A stretch of DNA of 9,236 bases from JACZQZ01 sp046756945 (GTDB lineage Bacteria; Pseudomonadota; Alphaproteobacteria; Rhodospirillales; 2-02-FULL-58-16), in contig JBHHXI010000120.1 of NCBI GenBank assembly GCA_046756945.1, positions 1 to 9,236 of the forward strand, written 5' to 3'. Made by a program: the position numbers and the translations under genes. This document shows, in pieces, positions 1-6,623 of this stretch. Each line of letters starts with the position of its first letter. The stretch's first letter is position 1. A model generated the notes under the pieces. The model had not been told where the DNA came from. It was given only the letters and a program-made list of their open reading frames with translations, and searched no databases.

Positions 1-46
1 GGCCCCCGGACGTCGTCGCGCGCCGCTTGTGATGCTCCAGCATCAC
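1..46 (-). CDS. Possible 5' end of a partial gene running off the window
   Basis: This is a tentative call. On the minus strand a GTG at 46-44, directly followed by an ATG at 43-41, opens a frame that stays open to the window edge and reads MMLEHHKRRATTSGG. An AGGAG sequence at 62-58 lies 11 bases before the GTG. The frame would follow the carboxyltransferase gene in the same direction after about 75 bases, so it could be the next gene of that operon. The fragment is too short to assign to a family. Alternatives are equally open: two plus-strand frames also end here, with stops at 30-32 and 62-64, and either could be the tail of a convergent gene. The start codons lie inside the stem of the hairpin at 18-53. 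Confidence 0.25.
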   Translation of the reverse strand, partial: MMLEHHKRRATTSGG

Positions 47-53
47 GGCGCGC
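18..53. other. Strong bulged hairpin beyond the carboxyltransferase gene
   Basis: GTGATGCT at 29-36 pairs with AGCATCAC at 39-46 across a two-base loop. GCGCGCC at 18-24 pairs with GGCGCGC at 47-53, leaving bases 25-28 as a one-sided bulge. That gives 15 perfect pairs. Neither strand has a T-run after the stem, so a classical intrinsic terminator is unlikely. It could stabilise the 3' end of the carboxyltransferase message or mask a downstream start codon. The role is not established. Confidence 0.5.
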
Positions 54-120
54 CGTGCTCCTAGCCGGAAACCTCGCAAGACCGTCGTATGATGCGCGAA
101 ATCGTGAAAGTAAGTACTGG

Positions 121-1566
121 TCACGGCGAACGTCCCGTCAAGCGGAAAGAGGTGATATCGGGACGCGCCACGATTTCCCTGACCAGGGTCAGCAGGGGCG
201 TGCCGGTCAGGGGATAGTCGGTCTTGATCGGCCCGGCCGCCTTGAGGGCCGCATACTCGCCGCCCGCGTAATAGGCGGCCAGAAGCAGGTCGTCGTCGGA
301 GGTGAACGGGCCGCGCTCGCGGCGGATGCGGTCAAGGGCCGGCTCCATGAGCTCGCCCGGGCGGCGGGTGACCGGTTCGGCGCCGTTGCCGATGCGGTCG
401 AGAAGGTCGGGGTCGATCGGTCCCGGGACCTCGCCATAGTATCCCAGGACATACTTGCGTACTTCGTCGGGCACCGTGGCGTACCGCTTGCCGCCCATGA
501 CGTTCAATACGGCCTGGGTGACGATGTACTGGGCGAACGGACTGACGACGATGGGATAGCCGAGCTCCGCGCGCACCCTCCCCGCTTCCTCCAGGATCTC
601 GTCGAGGCGATGACCGATGCCGAGGGACGCGAGCTGCGCCTTGAGGTTGGTGATCATGCCGCCGGGTACGTGGTGGTGGAAATGGAAGGCGTCGAACTCG
701 TTGGGAGAGCCGACCGGCTTTCCTTCGCGCCCGGCAATGTAGGCCAGACGGTCGGCCGCGGCCTTCACGCACCCGAGGTCGATGTCGACGCCGAATCCCT
801 GGCGCCTGGCGTTGGACACGAACAATTCCGTGGGCGGATGGGAGGCCCCGTTGGCCACGGTCGAGGTGGCCGTGTGGACCACGTCGGCGCCCTGCTCGAT
901 CGCCCTGAACGCCACATAGGGCCCGAGCCCGGACAGGCAATGGGTATGGATCTGCAGGGGCAGCCGGCCACAGGCTTTCTTGGCCGCCGGTATCAGGGTT
1001 TCGACCCGTTCCGGCGTCAGCAGGCCGCTCGGATCCTTGAGGAACACGGCATCGACGCCGAGCTTCACGATCTGGCGGATCTTTTTGGTGTAATAGGCGT
1101 CGGTGTGCACCGGGCTGTGGGTATAGACGAAGCCGCCGACCACATAGAGACCGACCTTCCTGGCCGCCCGCACGGGCACCTCGAGATTGCGGATGTCGTT
1201 CAACGCGTCATATGTCGTGTGGTAGCGGATACCACTGGCGAAGATGCGCTCGGCGGTAAGCTCGACGACGTCGTCGGAGAACAGCTCGAAGGTGAACAGG
1301 CTCTGGCCGCGGTGGTGCACGATCAACGGTGTCTTCGTCACCCAGCCGCTGAGAATGCGCATGCGCTCCCACGGGTCCTCGCGAAGGAAACGGACGCAGA
1401 CGTCGAACACCGCGCCGCCGACCAGGTCGATCGCTTCGAAACCCGCATCGTCCAGCAGGGGCGCCACCTCCTTCATCATCGCCGTGGTCATGCGGGTGGC
1501 CCACAGGCACTGGTGGGCGTCGCGCAGGGTCACGTCGATCAGCGATATCTTTCGCCCGCCACCCAT
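121..1566 (-). CDS. Biotin-dependent carboxyltransferase, PycB/OadA/5S family
   Basis: The product (481 aa from the chosen start) is a TIM-barrel carboxyltransferase with the C-terminal PYC_OADA region and no fused biotin domain. Such subunits move CO2 between carboxybiotin and a small acceptor, normally pyruvate/oxaloacetate, in the cytoplasm. Visible family signatures are VTLRDAHQ (metal ligand D16, Q19), FDVCVRFLREDPWERMR (49-69 region), KD at 177-178 (the lysine position that is carbamylated in the family) and the metal-binding HTH at 207-209, then VPGGM. Several pocket motifs differ from pyruvate enzymes: LVGG for WGG, YHTTYD for FRVFD, KDPSG for KDMAG, and HTHCLSG. The start at 1566 is chosen because the conserved barrel begins only a few residues later and AGGAAA lies upstream, although its 12-base spacing is long. 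In-frame starts at 1614 (ATG) and 1653 (GTG) would add an unconserved-looking Pro/Gly-rich tail. It is divergent from the IclR gene. The carrier-protein gene nearby is its likely partner. Confidence 0.9.
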   Translation of the reverse strand: MGGGRKISLIDVTLRDAHQCLWATRMTTAMMKEVAPLLDDAGFEAIDLVGGAVFDVCVRFLREDPWERMRILSGWVTKTPLIVHHRGQSLFTFELFSDDVVELTAERIFASGIRYHTTYDALNDIRNLEVPVRAARKVGLYVVGGFVYTHSPVHTDAYYTKKIRQIVKLGVDAVFLKDPSGLLTPERVETLIPAAKKACGRLPLQIHTHCLSGLGPYVAFRAIEQGADVVHTATSTVANGASHPPTELFVSNARRQGFGVDIDLGCVKAAADRLAYIAGREGKPVGSPNEFDAFHFHHHVPGGMITNLKAQLASLGIGHRLDEILEEAGRVRAELGYPIVVSPFAQYIVTQAVLNVMGGKRYATVPDEVRKYVLGYYGEVPGPIDPDLLDRIGNGAEPVTRRPGELMEPALDRIRRERGPFTSDDDLLLAAYYAGGEYAALKAAGPIKTDYPLTGTPLLTLVREIVARPDITSFRLTGRSP

Positions 1567-1803
1567 CTCAATGAACCGTTTCCTGCCCGACCCGGCGGGC
1601 GCGACCGTCGGCATCGCCACCGTGCCCGGCGAAGGACCCGGTCGCCCTCCCACCGCGGCATATGACAGGCCTTCGGCAGCCTGCTAGACTCCACCTTCTC
1701 CCGGCGCGGTGTCGGTTACCGGTGAGCGACCAGGTGATGCCAAAAGGTCCGCACGTCTCACGGGTCGCCGGCACGGGTGTCAAAATTCCACCATGCAAGA
1801 CAA

Positions 1804-1832
1804 TTGATTTCGTAAAACGCATTTTCTAATAT
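1804..1832 (+). promoter_or_regulatory. Candidate sigma70-type promoter for the IclR-carrier operon
   Basis: TTGATT at 1804-1809 and TAATAT at 1827-1832 are separated by exactly 17 bases, and each matches four of six consensus positions. Transcription would start near 1838-1839, leaving a leader of about 175 bases before the IclR ATG at 2013. The patch is clearly richer in A/T than its surroundings. It overlaps the minus-strand promoter candidate, so the two directions would compete or be controlled together. Confidence 0.45.
1814..1825. promoter_or_regulatory. Near-perfect palindrome, candidate IclR operator
   Basis: AAAACGCATTTT is symmetric at 10 of 12 positions (only the C/A pair fails). 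It lies inside the spacer of the plus-strand promoter and just downstream of the minus-strand -10 box. A dimeric regulator bound here could block both directions. The adjacent gene encodes an IclR-family protein, a family that often regulates its own and the divergent promoter. Assignment to this regulator is inference. Confidence 0.35.
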
Positions 1833-1856
1833 CTCTGGGCCCATGAAACCTGTCAA
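1828..1856 (-). promoter_or_regulatory. Candidate promoter for the carboxyltransferase gene
   Basis: On the minus strand a perfect TTGACA (1856-1851) is followed after 17 bases by GATATT (1833-1828), which matches four of six positions of the -10 consensus. Transcription would start near 1821, giving a leader of about 255 bases to the ATG at 1566. The -35 box sits in GCTTGACAGG, a decamer repeated exactly at the promoter candidate of the TAXI binding-protein gene. Confidence 0.5.
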
Positions 1857-1873
1857 GCACACTCGGTCGAAAA

Positions 1874-1903
1874 CGCCCCCGCCCACGCGCCGGGGCGGGG
1901 GCG
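1874..1903. other. GC-rich leader hairpin upstream of the IclR gene
   Basis: CGCCCCCGCCC at 1874-1884 pairs perfectly over 11 bases with GGGCGGGGGCG at 1893-1903 around an 8-base loop. In the plus-strand transcript it would lie about 35 bases after the predicted start. Read on the minus strand the stem is followed by TTTT (1873-1870), so it resembles an intrinsic terminator that would stop antisense transcription before it reaches the divergent promoters. Which role applies cannot be decided here. Confidence 0.45.
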
Positions 1904-2012
1904 GCGGAACCCCGACGGCGGTCGCGCCAGGCCCGGGGACAGGCCGCCCGGCGCACGCCGGTGGCCGGGATGGCGCCCGATGCCGCTTTCACGGCCTTAC
2001 AGCGGGGAGACC

Positions 2013-2915
2013 ATGGGCGAAGACGTAACCCGGCACGCCCGGCCGACCACCGGGACGTCGTATTCCGGCGCGCACCGGGGCGGCGCCGTGGGTGGGTCCG
2101 GGCGGAAACGTGGACGGCCGACAGCCGGCGGCGTCGGTGAAAAGGGCGGGTCGATCGCCAAGGCCCTGGCCATCCTCGAGGGCATAACCGAGGACAGCAA
2201 GCCAACGGCGATGTCCGATCTTGCCGTGGCTCTGGACCTGCCCAAGCCCACCGGGCACCGCATCGCGAAGGTGCTTGAGGAACAGGGATTTCTCGGACGC
2301 GAGCCCGGCACGCGCCGGTTTGTCGAAGGGCAGCGGCTGGTCGAGCTGGCGCTGAAGGTGCTGAGCGCCTTTGCCCAACGTGCCCCCCGGCACGCCATCC
2401 TGCAGGCGCTGTCGGAAGAGGTGGGCGAGACCTGCAATCTTGGGGTCCTGGCCGGCAATCAGGTGGTTTATCTCGACCGGGTCGAGGCGGTGTGGCCGTT
2501 GGGGCTGAGTTTCAGCGCCGGTTCGCGGGTGCCCCTGCATTGCACCTCCATCGGCAAGCTGCTCCTCAGCCATCAGCCGCGGCGCCAGCGGCAACGGTTG
2601 ATCACCAGCGTTCCCTTCAAGCGGTATACGGAGAACACGATCACCGAGCCGGACCGGCTTATGGCCGAGCTCGAGCGCATTCGCGAGCACGACGCGGCGA
2701 CGGACAATCAGGAGTTCCTGGCCGGCGTCGTCTGTGTGGCGGTGCCGGTGGCGGGTCCGGGCGGCCGGATCTGCGCCGGTCTCGCCATCTCGGCGCCGGA
2801 AGCCCGGCTCACCCTTGCCGAAGCGCTGCGCCATGTTCCCACCATGCGCAATGCCGCGGCGCGTCTCTCCGAGACCTTGTCCGCCCAGGAAACCGGCCCG
2901 GACCCGGAAGATTAG
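2013..2915 (+). CDS. IclR-family transcriptional regulator
   Basis: The 300-aa product has the IclR plan. A winged helix-turn-helix spans about residues 46-105, starting at GSIAKALAILE and including the helix-turn-helix around SDLAVALDLPKPTGHRIAKVL. An effector-binding GAF-like domain follows (about 125-295), with typical stretches such as YLDRVE, HCTSIGKLLL and the late AGLAISAPEARL. Such dimers sense a small metabolite and act as repressors or activators. The start at 2013 has GGGGAG just upstream; an in-frame ATG at 1980 lacks a binding site. An N-terminal extension of about 45 residues precedes the DNA-binding domain and carries RKRGRP (31-36), which resembles an AT-hook. The gene is divergent from the carboxyltransferase gene, and the biotin carrier gene follows after 14 bases, so it probably controls both. 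The effector is unknown. Confidence 0.93.
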   Translation: MGEDVTRHARPTTGTSYSGAHRGGAVGGSGRKRGRPTAGGVGEKGGSIAKALAILEGITEDSKPTAMSDLAVALDLPKPTGHRIAKVLEEQGFLGREPGTRRFVEGQRLVELALKVLSAFAQRAPRHAILQALSEEVGETCNLGVLAGNQVVYLDRVEAVWPLGLSFSAGSRVPLHCTSIGKLLLSHQPRRQRQRLITSVPFKRYTENTITEPDRLMAELERIREHDAATDNQEFLAGVVCVAVPVAGPGGRICAGLAISAPEARLTLAEALRHVPTMRNAAARLSETLSAQETGPDPED

Positions 2916-2929
2916 CCGGGAGCGGCGGC

Positions 2930-3442
2930 ATGGCGCTGAGTTACAAAGAGATCGCCGAGATCGTAAAGCTGATCGATGCAAGCTCGTGCGACGAGTTCGT
3001 CATAGACATCGACGACCTGAAGCTTGCCATTCGTCGCAAGTCGGCCTCAGGGGAACAGACGCCGGCGCACAGGGATTCCCGGATACGGACGCAAGGGCCG
3101 CCGGCCGGCGAGGCCCCGTCCCCCGACGCCGCCGCCACGGAAGACTCCACTGTTTCGGCGGGCGCCGCCGCCGCGCCCCGGACCGGCGCCCGGACCAACG
3201 GTCTGGTCGAGGTCCGATCGCCCATGGTGGGAACGTTCTATCGCAGGCCCCAGCCCGAGGCCGATCCCTTCGTCGACGTCGGAGCGGAAGTCAAAAAGGG
3301 CGACCCCCTGTGCCTGGTCGAGGTCATGAAACTGTTCACCACCGTGTATGCGGACGAGGCCGGGGAAATCGTCGAGATCGCCGCCGAGGATGGCGGACTG
3401 GTGGAATACGACCAGGTGCTCTTCCTGGTTCGGCCGACCTGA
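2930..3442 (+). CDS. accB: Biotin carboxyl carrier protein, AccB type
   Basis: The 170-aa protein carries the biotin that shuttles CO2 from a biotin carboxylase to a carboxyltransferase in the cytoplasm. Its N-terminal segment (1-36, SYKEIAEIVKLIDAS and then LKLAIRRK) matches the AccB leader helix. A Pro/Ala-rich flexible linker (about 37-90) follows. The C-terminal biotinyl domain (about 92-170) opens with SPMVGTFYRRPQP. The biotin site is VEVMKL with Lys134, and the domain ends LVEYDQVLFLVRP. The ATG at 2930 has GGGAG seven bases upstream and lies 14 bases after the IclR stop, so the two are probably one operon. The symbol reflects family resemblance only. The location beside an IclR gene and a PycB-like subunit suggests service in a dedicated carboxylase rather than in fatty-acid synthesis. 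No biotin carboxylase gene is present in the window. Confidence 0.92.
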   Translation: MALSYKEIAEIVKLIDASSCDEFVIDIDDLKLAIRRKSASGEQTPAHRDSRIRTQGPPAGEAPSPDAAATEDSTVSAGAAAAPRTGARTNGLVEVRSPMVGTFYRRPQPEADPFVDVGAEVKKGDPLCLVEVMKLFTTVYADEAGEIVEIAAEDGGLVEYDQVLFLVRPT

Positions 3443-3484
3443 CCCGGCCGCCGGGCGCCCCGCCGAGGCCGCCGCGCTTTCCGG

Positions 3485-5413
3485 CTATCTTTCGTCGGCG
3501 ACGGGCGGCGATATCTTCGCCGGCGCGAAGACCCATACCCAGACGACCATCGCCGCCATGAGCCCGAGGAAAAGCGCATCGACGAGGAACCGGTCACCGA
3601 CCATGGCCGAAAACCCGAGCAGGGAAACGACGGCGAAACCGCACCGCTCCAGGCGGGCGAGGGCGCGGCGCATGTGGCCGTAGGCGGCCACCGAGACCGT
3701 CCACTGGATGAGCACCACCTCCAGCACCGCCGGAACGACGGCCCAGGAGACATCGGGAAAGGACGTCAATTCCGGATTGTAGACGAAGGCGAACGGGATA
3801 ATGAACGTGGTCAGCGACAGTTTCATGGCGTGGACGGCGGTCTGCAGGAACCCCGCGTCCGATAATTTCGCCGCCGCCAGGACGCTGACCGCCACCGGCG
3901 GCGTGAGGGTCGAAAACACGGCGAAATAGAATACGAACAGATGCGCCTGCAGGGCCGGAATGCCGAGCTGCTGCATGAAGGGCACGATGGCCAGCGCCAC
4001 CACCACGTACGCCACCGGCGTCGGCAGTCCCATGCCGAGCGCCAGGGACACGATCATCGCCCCGATCAGCAGGATGATGGCGGTATCCGGCAGCACCGTG
4101 AGCAGGACCGTGCCCAGCCGCCCCGACAGATTGGTCGTGATCATGACCTGGCCCAGGGGCCCGATGGCGATCAACAGCAGCGAGAGCAGGGTGACGAGGA
4201 TCAGGCCCTCCTCCAGCGATCCGGCGAAGGTTTTCCATGTCGGCCGGTACTTGCCTTGAAACATGCAGAAAAACAGCGCCACCCCGATGCCGACGAGGCC
4301 GGCGAAGGACGGCGAATAGTATAGAAGGAGCATCACCAGGACGATGGCGAACGAGCCCAGGAAGGCGGGGAGCATCCTGACGATCAGCGCCATGTCGACC
4401 GGGTCGTCGAGCTTGGGCAATTTGTACCGGCGGGAGTAGACGAGGACCCCGATGGCAACGCCGCTGAGAAACAGCATCGCCGGGATCATGGCCGAGAGGG
4501 CGATGTCGATATAGGGACGGCTCAGAAAGGCCGCCATGATGAAGGCGGCGAGGCCGAGGATCGGCGGCATGATCTGCCCCGAGGTGGAGGCCACCGACTC
4601 GATGGCGCCGGCCATGGAGGCGTGGAATCCGTTCCGTTTCATCATGGGGATCGTGAACCGCCCCGTCAGCACCACGTTGGACACGGCCTGGCCCATGACC
4701 GACGCCACGATGCCGCTGCCGATCAGGGCGGGAAAGGCGGCCCCGCCGCTGATGCGGCGGCCGCTGAGCTTGCCCACCTCGATGACCATCCTGAGGACGC
4801 CGACGCCGAGAAGAATCGCCGCGTACAGGATCAAAAAGAAAATGCTGTCGGCGGCCAGCTGCGCCAGCCAGAAGAATCCCTGAGAGACCCCCAGCCCCAG
4901 GTAATTGACGACGAAGGCGGGGGTGTATTCCGGGTGGGTAAAGAGGACGCTTTCGATGTTGTGGCCGAAAAAGAAGTACAGAATGGCCAGGGTGACGATA
5001 CCGGTGAGCAACGGGCCCCAATGGATCCACGTGAGCAGCAAAACCCCGACCGTGAACACCAGCGCCATGAAGACATCGAAGTCGTCGAAAAAGGGCTGGA
5101 TGGTTTCCAGCCGGATCGCGGACAGGCGAATAAAGCCGGCGCCGGCGACAGCGATGGCCATCGCCGCCAAGGCGATCGCCAGCCGCGCCCAAAAAAACAG
5201 CCCCGTCTCGCCGCGGAGCCGCGCGTCAATGGCGTTGCGAACGGCAATGAGGCCGGAAATGAAGACGATGGCCAGTACGAAGTTCGAATAGTGTTCCGAC
5301 GAATTGCGGATGAATCCGAAGACGTTGACGCCGATATACAGGGTCAGCCCGATTCCCGCGAACCAGAATAAAACGGTGACGGCGCGGCGGATTGTCCCCC
5401 AGGTCTTGTCCAT
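3485..5413 (-). CDS. TAXI-TRAP transporter permease, 4TM/12TM fusion
   Basis: The product (642 aa) fuses the small (DctQ-like) and large (DctM-like) membrane subunits of a tripartite ATP-independent periplasmic transporter. Such carriers use an ion gradient to import solutes delivered by a binding protein. Hydrophobic segments run along most of the length; the first ones (about 11-35, 43-60, 75-97, 113-130) form the small-subunit part. The large-subunit signature lies at about 222-287, including SGGAAFPALIGSG, GRFTIPMMKRNGF and ASTSGQIMPPILG. GMGLPTPVAY and STLTPPVAV come later. The start at 5413 (MDKTWGT) has GAGAG just upstream. The frame continues to a TTG at 5449, but the extra residues are only an arginine-rich stretch. 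It follows the binding-protein gene across a terminator-like hairpin and ends 42 bases from the convergent carrier gene. It is intact with the normal length for the fusion type. The substrate cannot be read from the sequence. Confidence 0.95.
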   Translation of the reverse strand: MDKTWGTIRRAVTVLFWFAGIGLTLYIGVNVFGFIRNSSEHYSNFVLAIVFISGLIAVRNAIDARLRGETGLFFWARLAIALAAMAIAVAGAGFIRLSAIRLETIQPFFDDFDVFMALVFTVGVLLLTWIHWGPLLTGIVTLAILYFFFGHNIESVLFTHPEYTPAFVVNYLGLGVSQGFFWLAQLAADSIFFLILYAAILLGVGVLRMVIEVGKLSGRRISGGAAFPALIGSGIVASVMGQAVSNVVLTGRFTIPMMKRNGFHASMAGAIESVASTSGQIMPPILGLAAFIMAAFLSRPYIDIALSAMIPAMLFLSGVAIGVLVYSRRYKLPKLDDPVDMALIVRMLPAFLGSFAIVLVMLLLYYSPSFAGLVGIGVALFFCMFQGKYRPTWKTFAGSLEEGLILVTLLSLLLIAIGPLGQVMITTNLSGRLGTVLLTVLPDTAIILLIGAMIVSLALGMGLPTPVAYVVVALAIVPFMQQLGIPALQAHLFVFYFAVFSTLTPPVAVSVLAAAKLSDAGFLQTAVHAMKLSLTTFIIPFAFVYNPELTSFPDVSWAVVPAVLEVVLIQWTVSVAAYGHMRRALARLERCGFAVVSLLGFSAMVGDRFLVDALFLGLMAAMVVWVWVFAPAKISPPVADER

Positions 5414-5481
5414 TCTTCTCTCGTGCCGGCGGCGGCGCCCGCTGCGCAATGTGGGACGTCAGTACCCGTTCTTCAGAAGAG

Positions 5482-5512
5482 AAAATCCCCGGGCGCCGCG
5501 CGCGCCCGGGGA
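5482..5512 (-). terminator. Intercistronic terminator-like hairpin in the TRAP operon
   Basis: Bases 5486-5496 pair perfectly with 5502-5512 (11 pairs, ten of them G-C) around the loop at 5497-5501. On the minus strand the stem is followed immediately by TTTTCTCTTCT. This is a good intrinsic terminator, placed 13 bases after the binding-protein stop and about 70 bases before the permease start. It probably stops most transcripts after the binding-protein gene and lets a minority read through to the permease. It may also protect the upstream message from decay. Confidence 0.75.
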
Positions 5513-5525
5513 GACCCTGGCGCGA

Positions 5526-6623
5526 TCAGTCGCCCGGATACGTGACCGGTGGATAGTTCTTGACCTTGTCCCACCAGCCGAGTTCCACGTAGGCCCGCTT
5601 GGCCCCGGGGTGCACGTTCTTATCGGAAAGGCCGTGCAGCATGAGTTCCGGCGACCAGAACTTCCACAGGGCATGCAGTTTCCTCATCTTAGGACCGATC
5701 TTCGCCACCGCCTTGACGATGTTATACGCCGCTTCCTCGGAAAAATCCGGATGCACCGCCTTGAAGCCCCGGTTTACCGCGACCGAGAGCGGTTCGGTCT
5801 GCAGGGGCAGGGTCCCCGGCGGAAGCACCAGGTGGAGCCAGGTGGTGCCGAATTTCTTGTTGAGCTTGTCCACCGCCTCCTTGCTGACGCCCAGGTAATG
5901 CAGTTTCTTGCCCGAGGCCTTGGCCGCCGCCTCCAGCTTGCGCAGCAGGCCCGGGATCAGCCAGTTCTTGAAGGTCATGGTGGGCTCGCCGCCGAAGGCG
6001 GATATGTTGGCGTCCGTCGCCCCGTCGATCAACTGCTGGGTCAGCGCCCCCGGCGTCATGTGCCGGATATCGCTGTTCTTCGGGGTGATGCCGTAGGCGT
6101 GTTCGAGGAACAGCCGAGAGTAGACCCCCCAGTCGCTCTGCCCCCTCAGGCCGATGGAAATGCGCTTGCCCTTGAGGTCGGCGATGGACTTGATCTTGGG
6201 GTCGAACGTGATGAAGAACTTGCCCTGTCCCCACCAGGCCTCGCCATAAAGCAGCTTGAATTTGATCGCCACCTTTTCCGGCAGGAACTCCTTAAGCTCC
6301 GGAGTCCCGCCCCAGAACCCCAGTTGGATGAGCACGTCCTCGGTCCCGAAGATGGTCCGTTTCCAGTGCTTCTTGTTCCCCATTTCCCGGAGGTTGTACA
6401 TGTAGCCGGGCGTTTCCTGCGGCAGCAGGGTGACCGGCGTTCCGGCCCGGATCATCTGGTTCATCAGAATGGTGTCCCCGGCCATCGGCCCGCAGCCGAA
6501 TGGACAGAGAAGCAGGGTCACGGCCTTCGGAGCACCCTGGGCATGCCCGGGCTTGCCCGCGAAGCCGACAAACAGCGCGAATATCGCGCCGAGCAAAATT
6601 ACAGTGACTCGACGTTTCAGCAT
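5526..6623 (-). CDS. TAXI-family TRAP transporter periplasmic solute-binding protein
   Basis: The 365-aa precursor captures the solute in the periplasm and delivers it to the membrane subunit encoded next. It begins with a clear Sec signal peptide: MLKRR, a hydrophobic core to about residue 22, and probable cleavage after Ala28 in GHA-Q. There is no lipobox, so the mature protein should be soluble. Family features include DLKGKRISIGLRGQSDWG (149-166), followed by SRLFLEHAYGI and LTQQLIDGATDANISAFGG (194-212), the usual TAXI/NMT1-like arrangement. It is somewhat longer than the common ~320-aa TAXI proteins. The start at 6623 is chosen because GGGAGGA lies six bases upstream and the signal peptide begins there; the frame extends to 6740 but would bury the signal sequence. 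It is the first gene of a two-gene operon with a promoter candidate at 6784-6755, divergent from the SDR gene. The ligand is unknown. Confidence 0.95.
   Translation of the reverse strand: MLKRRVTVILLGAIFALFVGFAGKPGHAQGAPKAVTLLLCPFGCGPMAGDTILMNQMIRAGTPVTLLPQETPGYMYNLREMGNKKHWKRTIFGTEDVLIQLGFWGGTPELKEFLPEKVAIKFKLLYGEAWWGQGKFFITFDPKIKSIADLKGKRISIGLRGQSDWGVYSRLFLEHAYGITPKNSDIRHMTPGALTQQLIDGATDANISAFGGEPTMTFKNWLIPGLLRKLEAAAKASGKKLHYLGVSKEAVDKLNKKFGTTWLHLVLPPGTLPLQTEPLSVAVNRGFKAVHPDFSEEAAYNIVKAVAKIGPKMRKLHALWKFWSPELMLHGLSDKNVHPGAKRAYVELGWWDKVKNYPPVTYPGD

Larger units (their letters stand above)
1567..2012. other. Divergent intergenic control region
   Basis: About 446 bases separate the carboxyltransferase start from the IclR start. 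The AT-richer patch at roughly 1779-1860 stands out from the GC-rich surroundings and holds promoter-like elements on both strands plus a palindrome (listed separately). The part nearest the IclR gene (1870-2000) is extremely GC-rich and contains a hairpin. I see no convincing gene. Two short frames happen to start at the predicted transcription starts (1822 on minus, 1843 on plus), but their compositions look random. Confidence 0.7.

Noticed and set aside
55..1665. Long plus-strand open frame (536 codons) opposite the carboxyltransferase
   Set aside because: It is an antisense shadow: the opposite frame has clear family motifs, while this one is rich in Arg/Gly/His/Val with no recognisable domain, as expected from high-GC codon use.
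1755..1783. Another minus-strand TTGACA at 1783-1778
   Set aside because: No acceptable -10 box lies 16-18 bases downstream (best is TGAGAC), so it is not called as a promoter.
2492..2929. Upstream extension of the biotin carrier frame through the IclR gene
   Set aside because: The frame is open by chance. The AccB-like sequence begins at 2930 with a well-placed ribosome site, and the extension overlaps the IclR effector domain.
3594..5192. 532-codon minus-strand frame inside the TRAP permease
   Set aside because: It is the same strand in another frame. The permease frame has continuous membrane segments and TRAP motifs; this one is Arg/Gly/His-rich without any domain.
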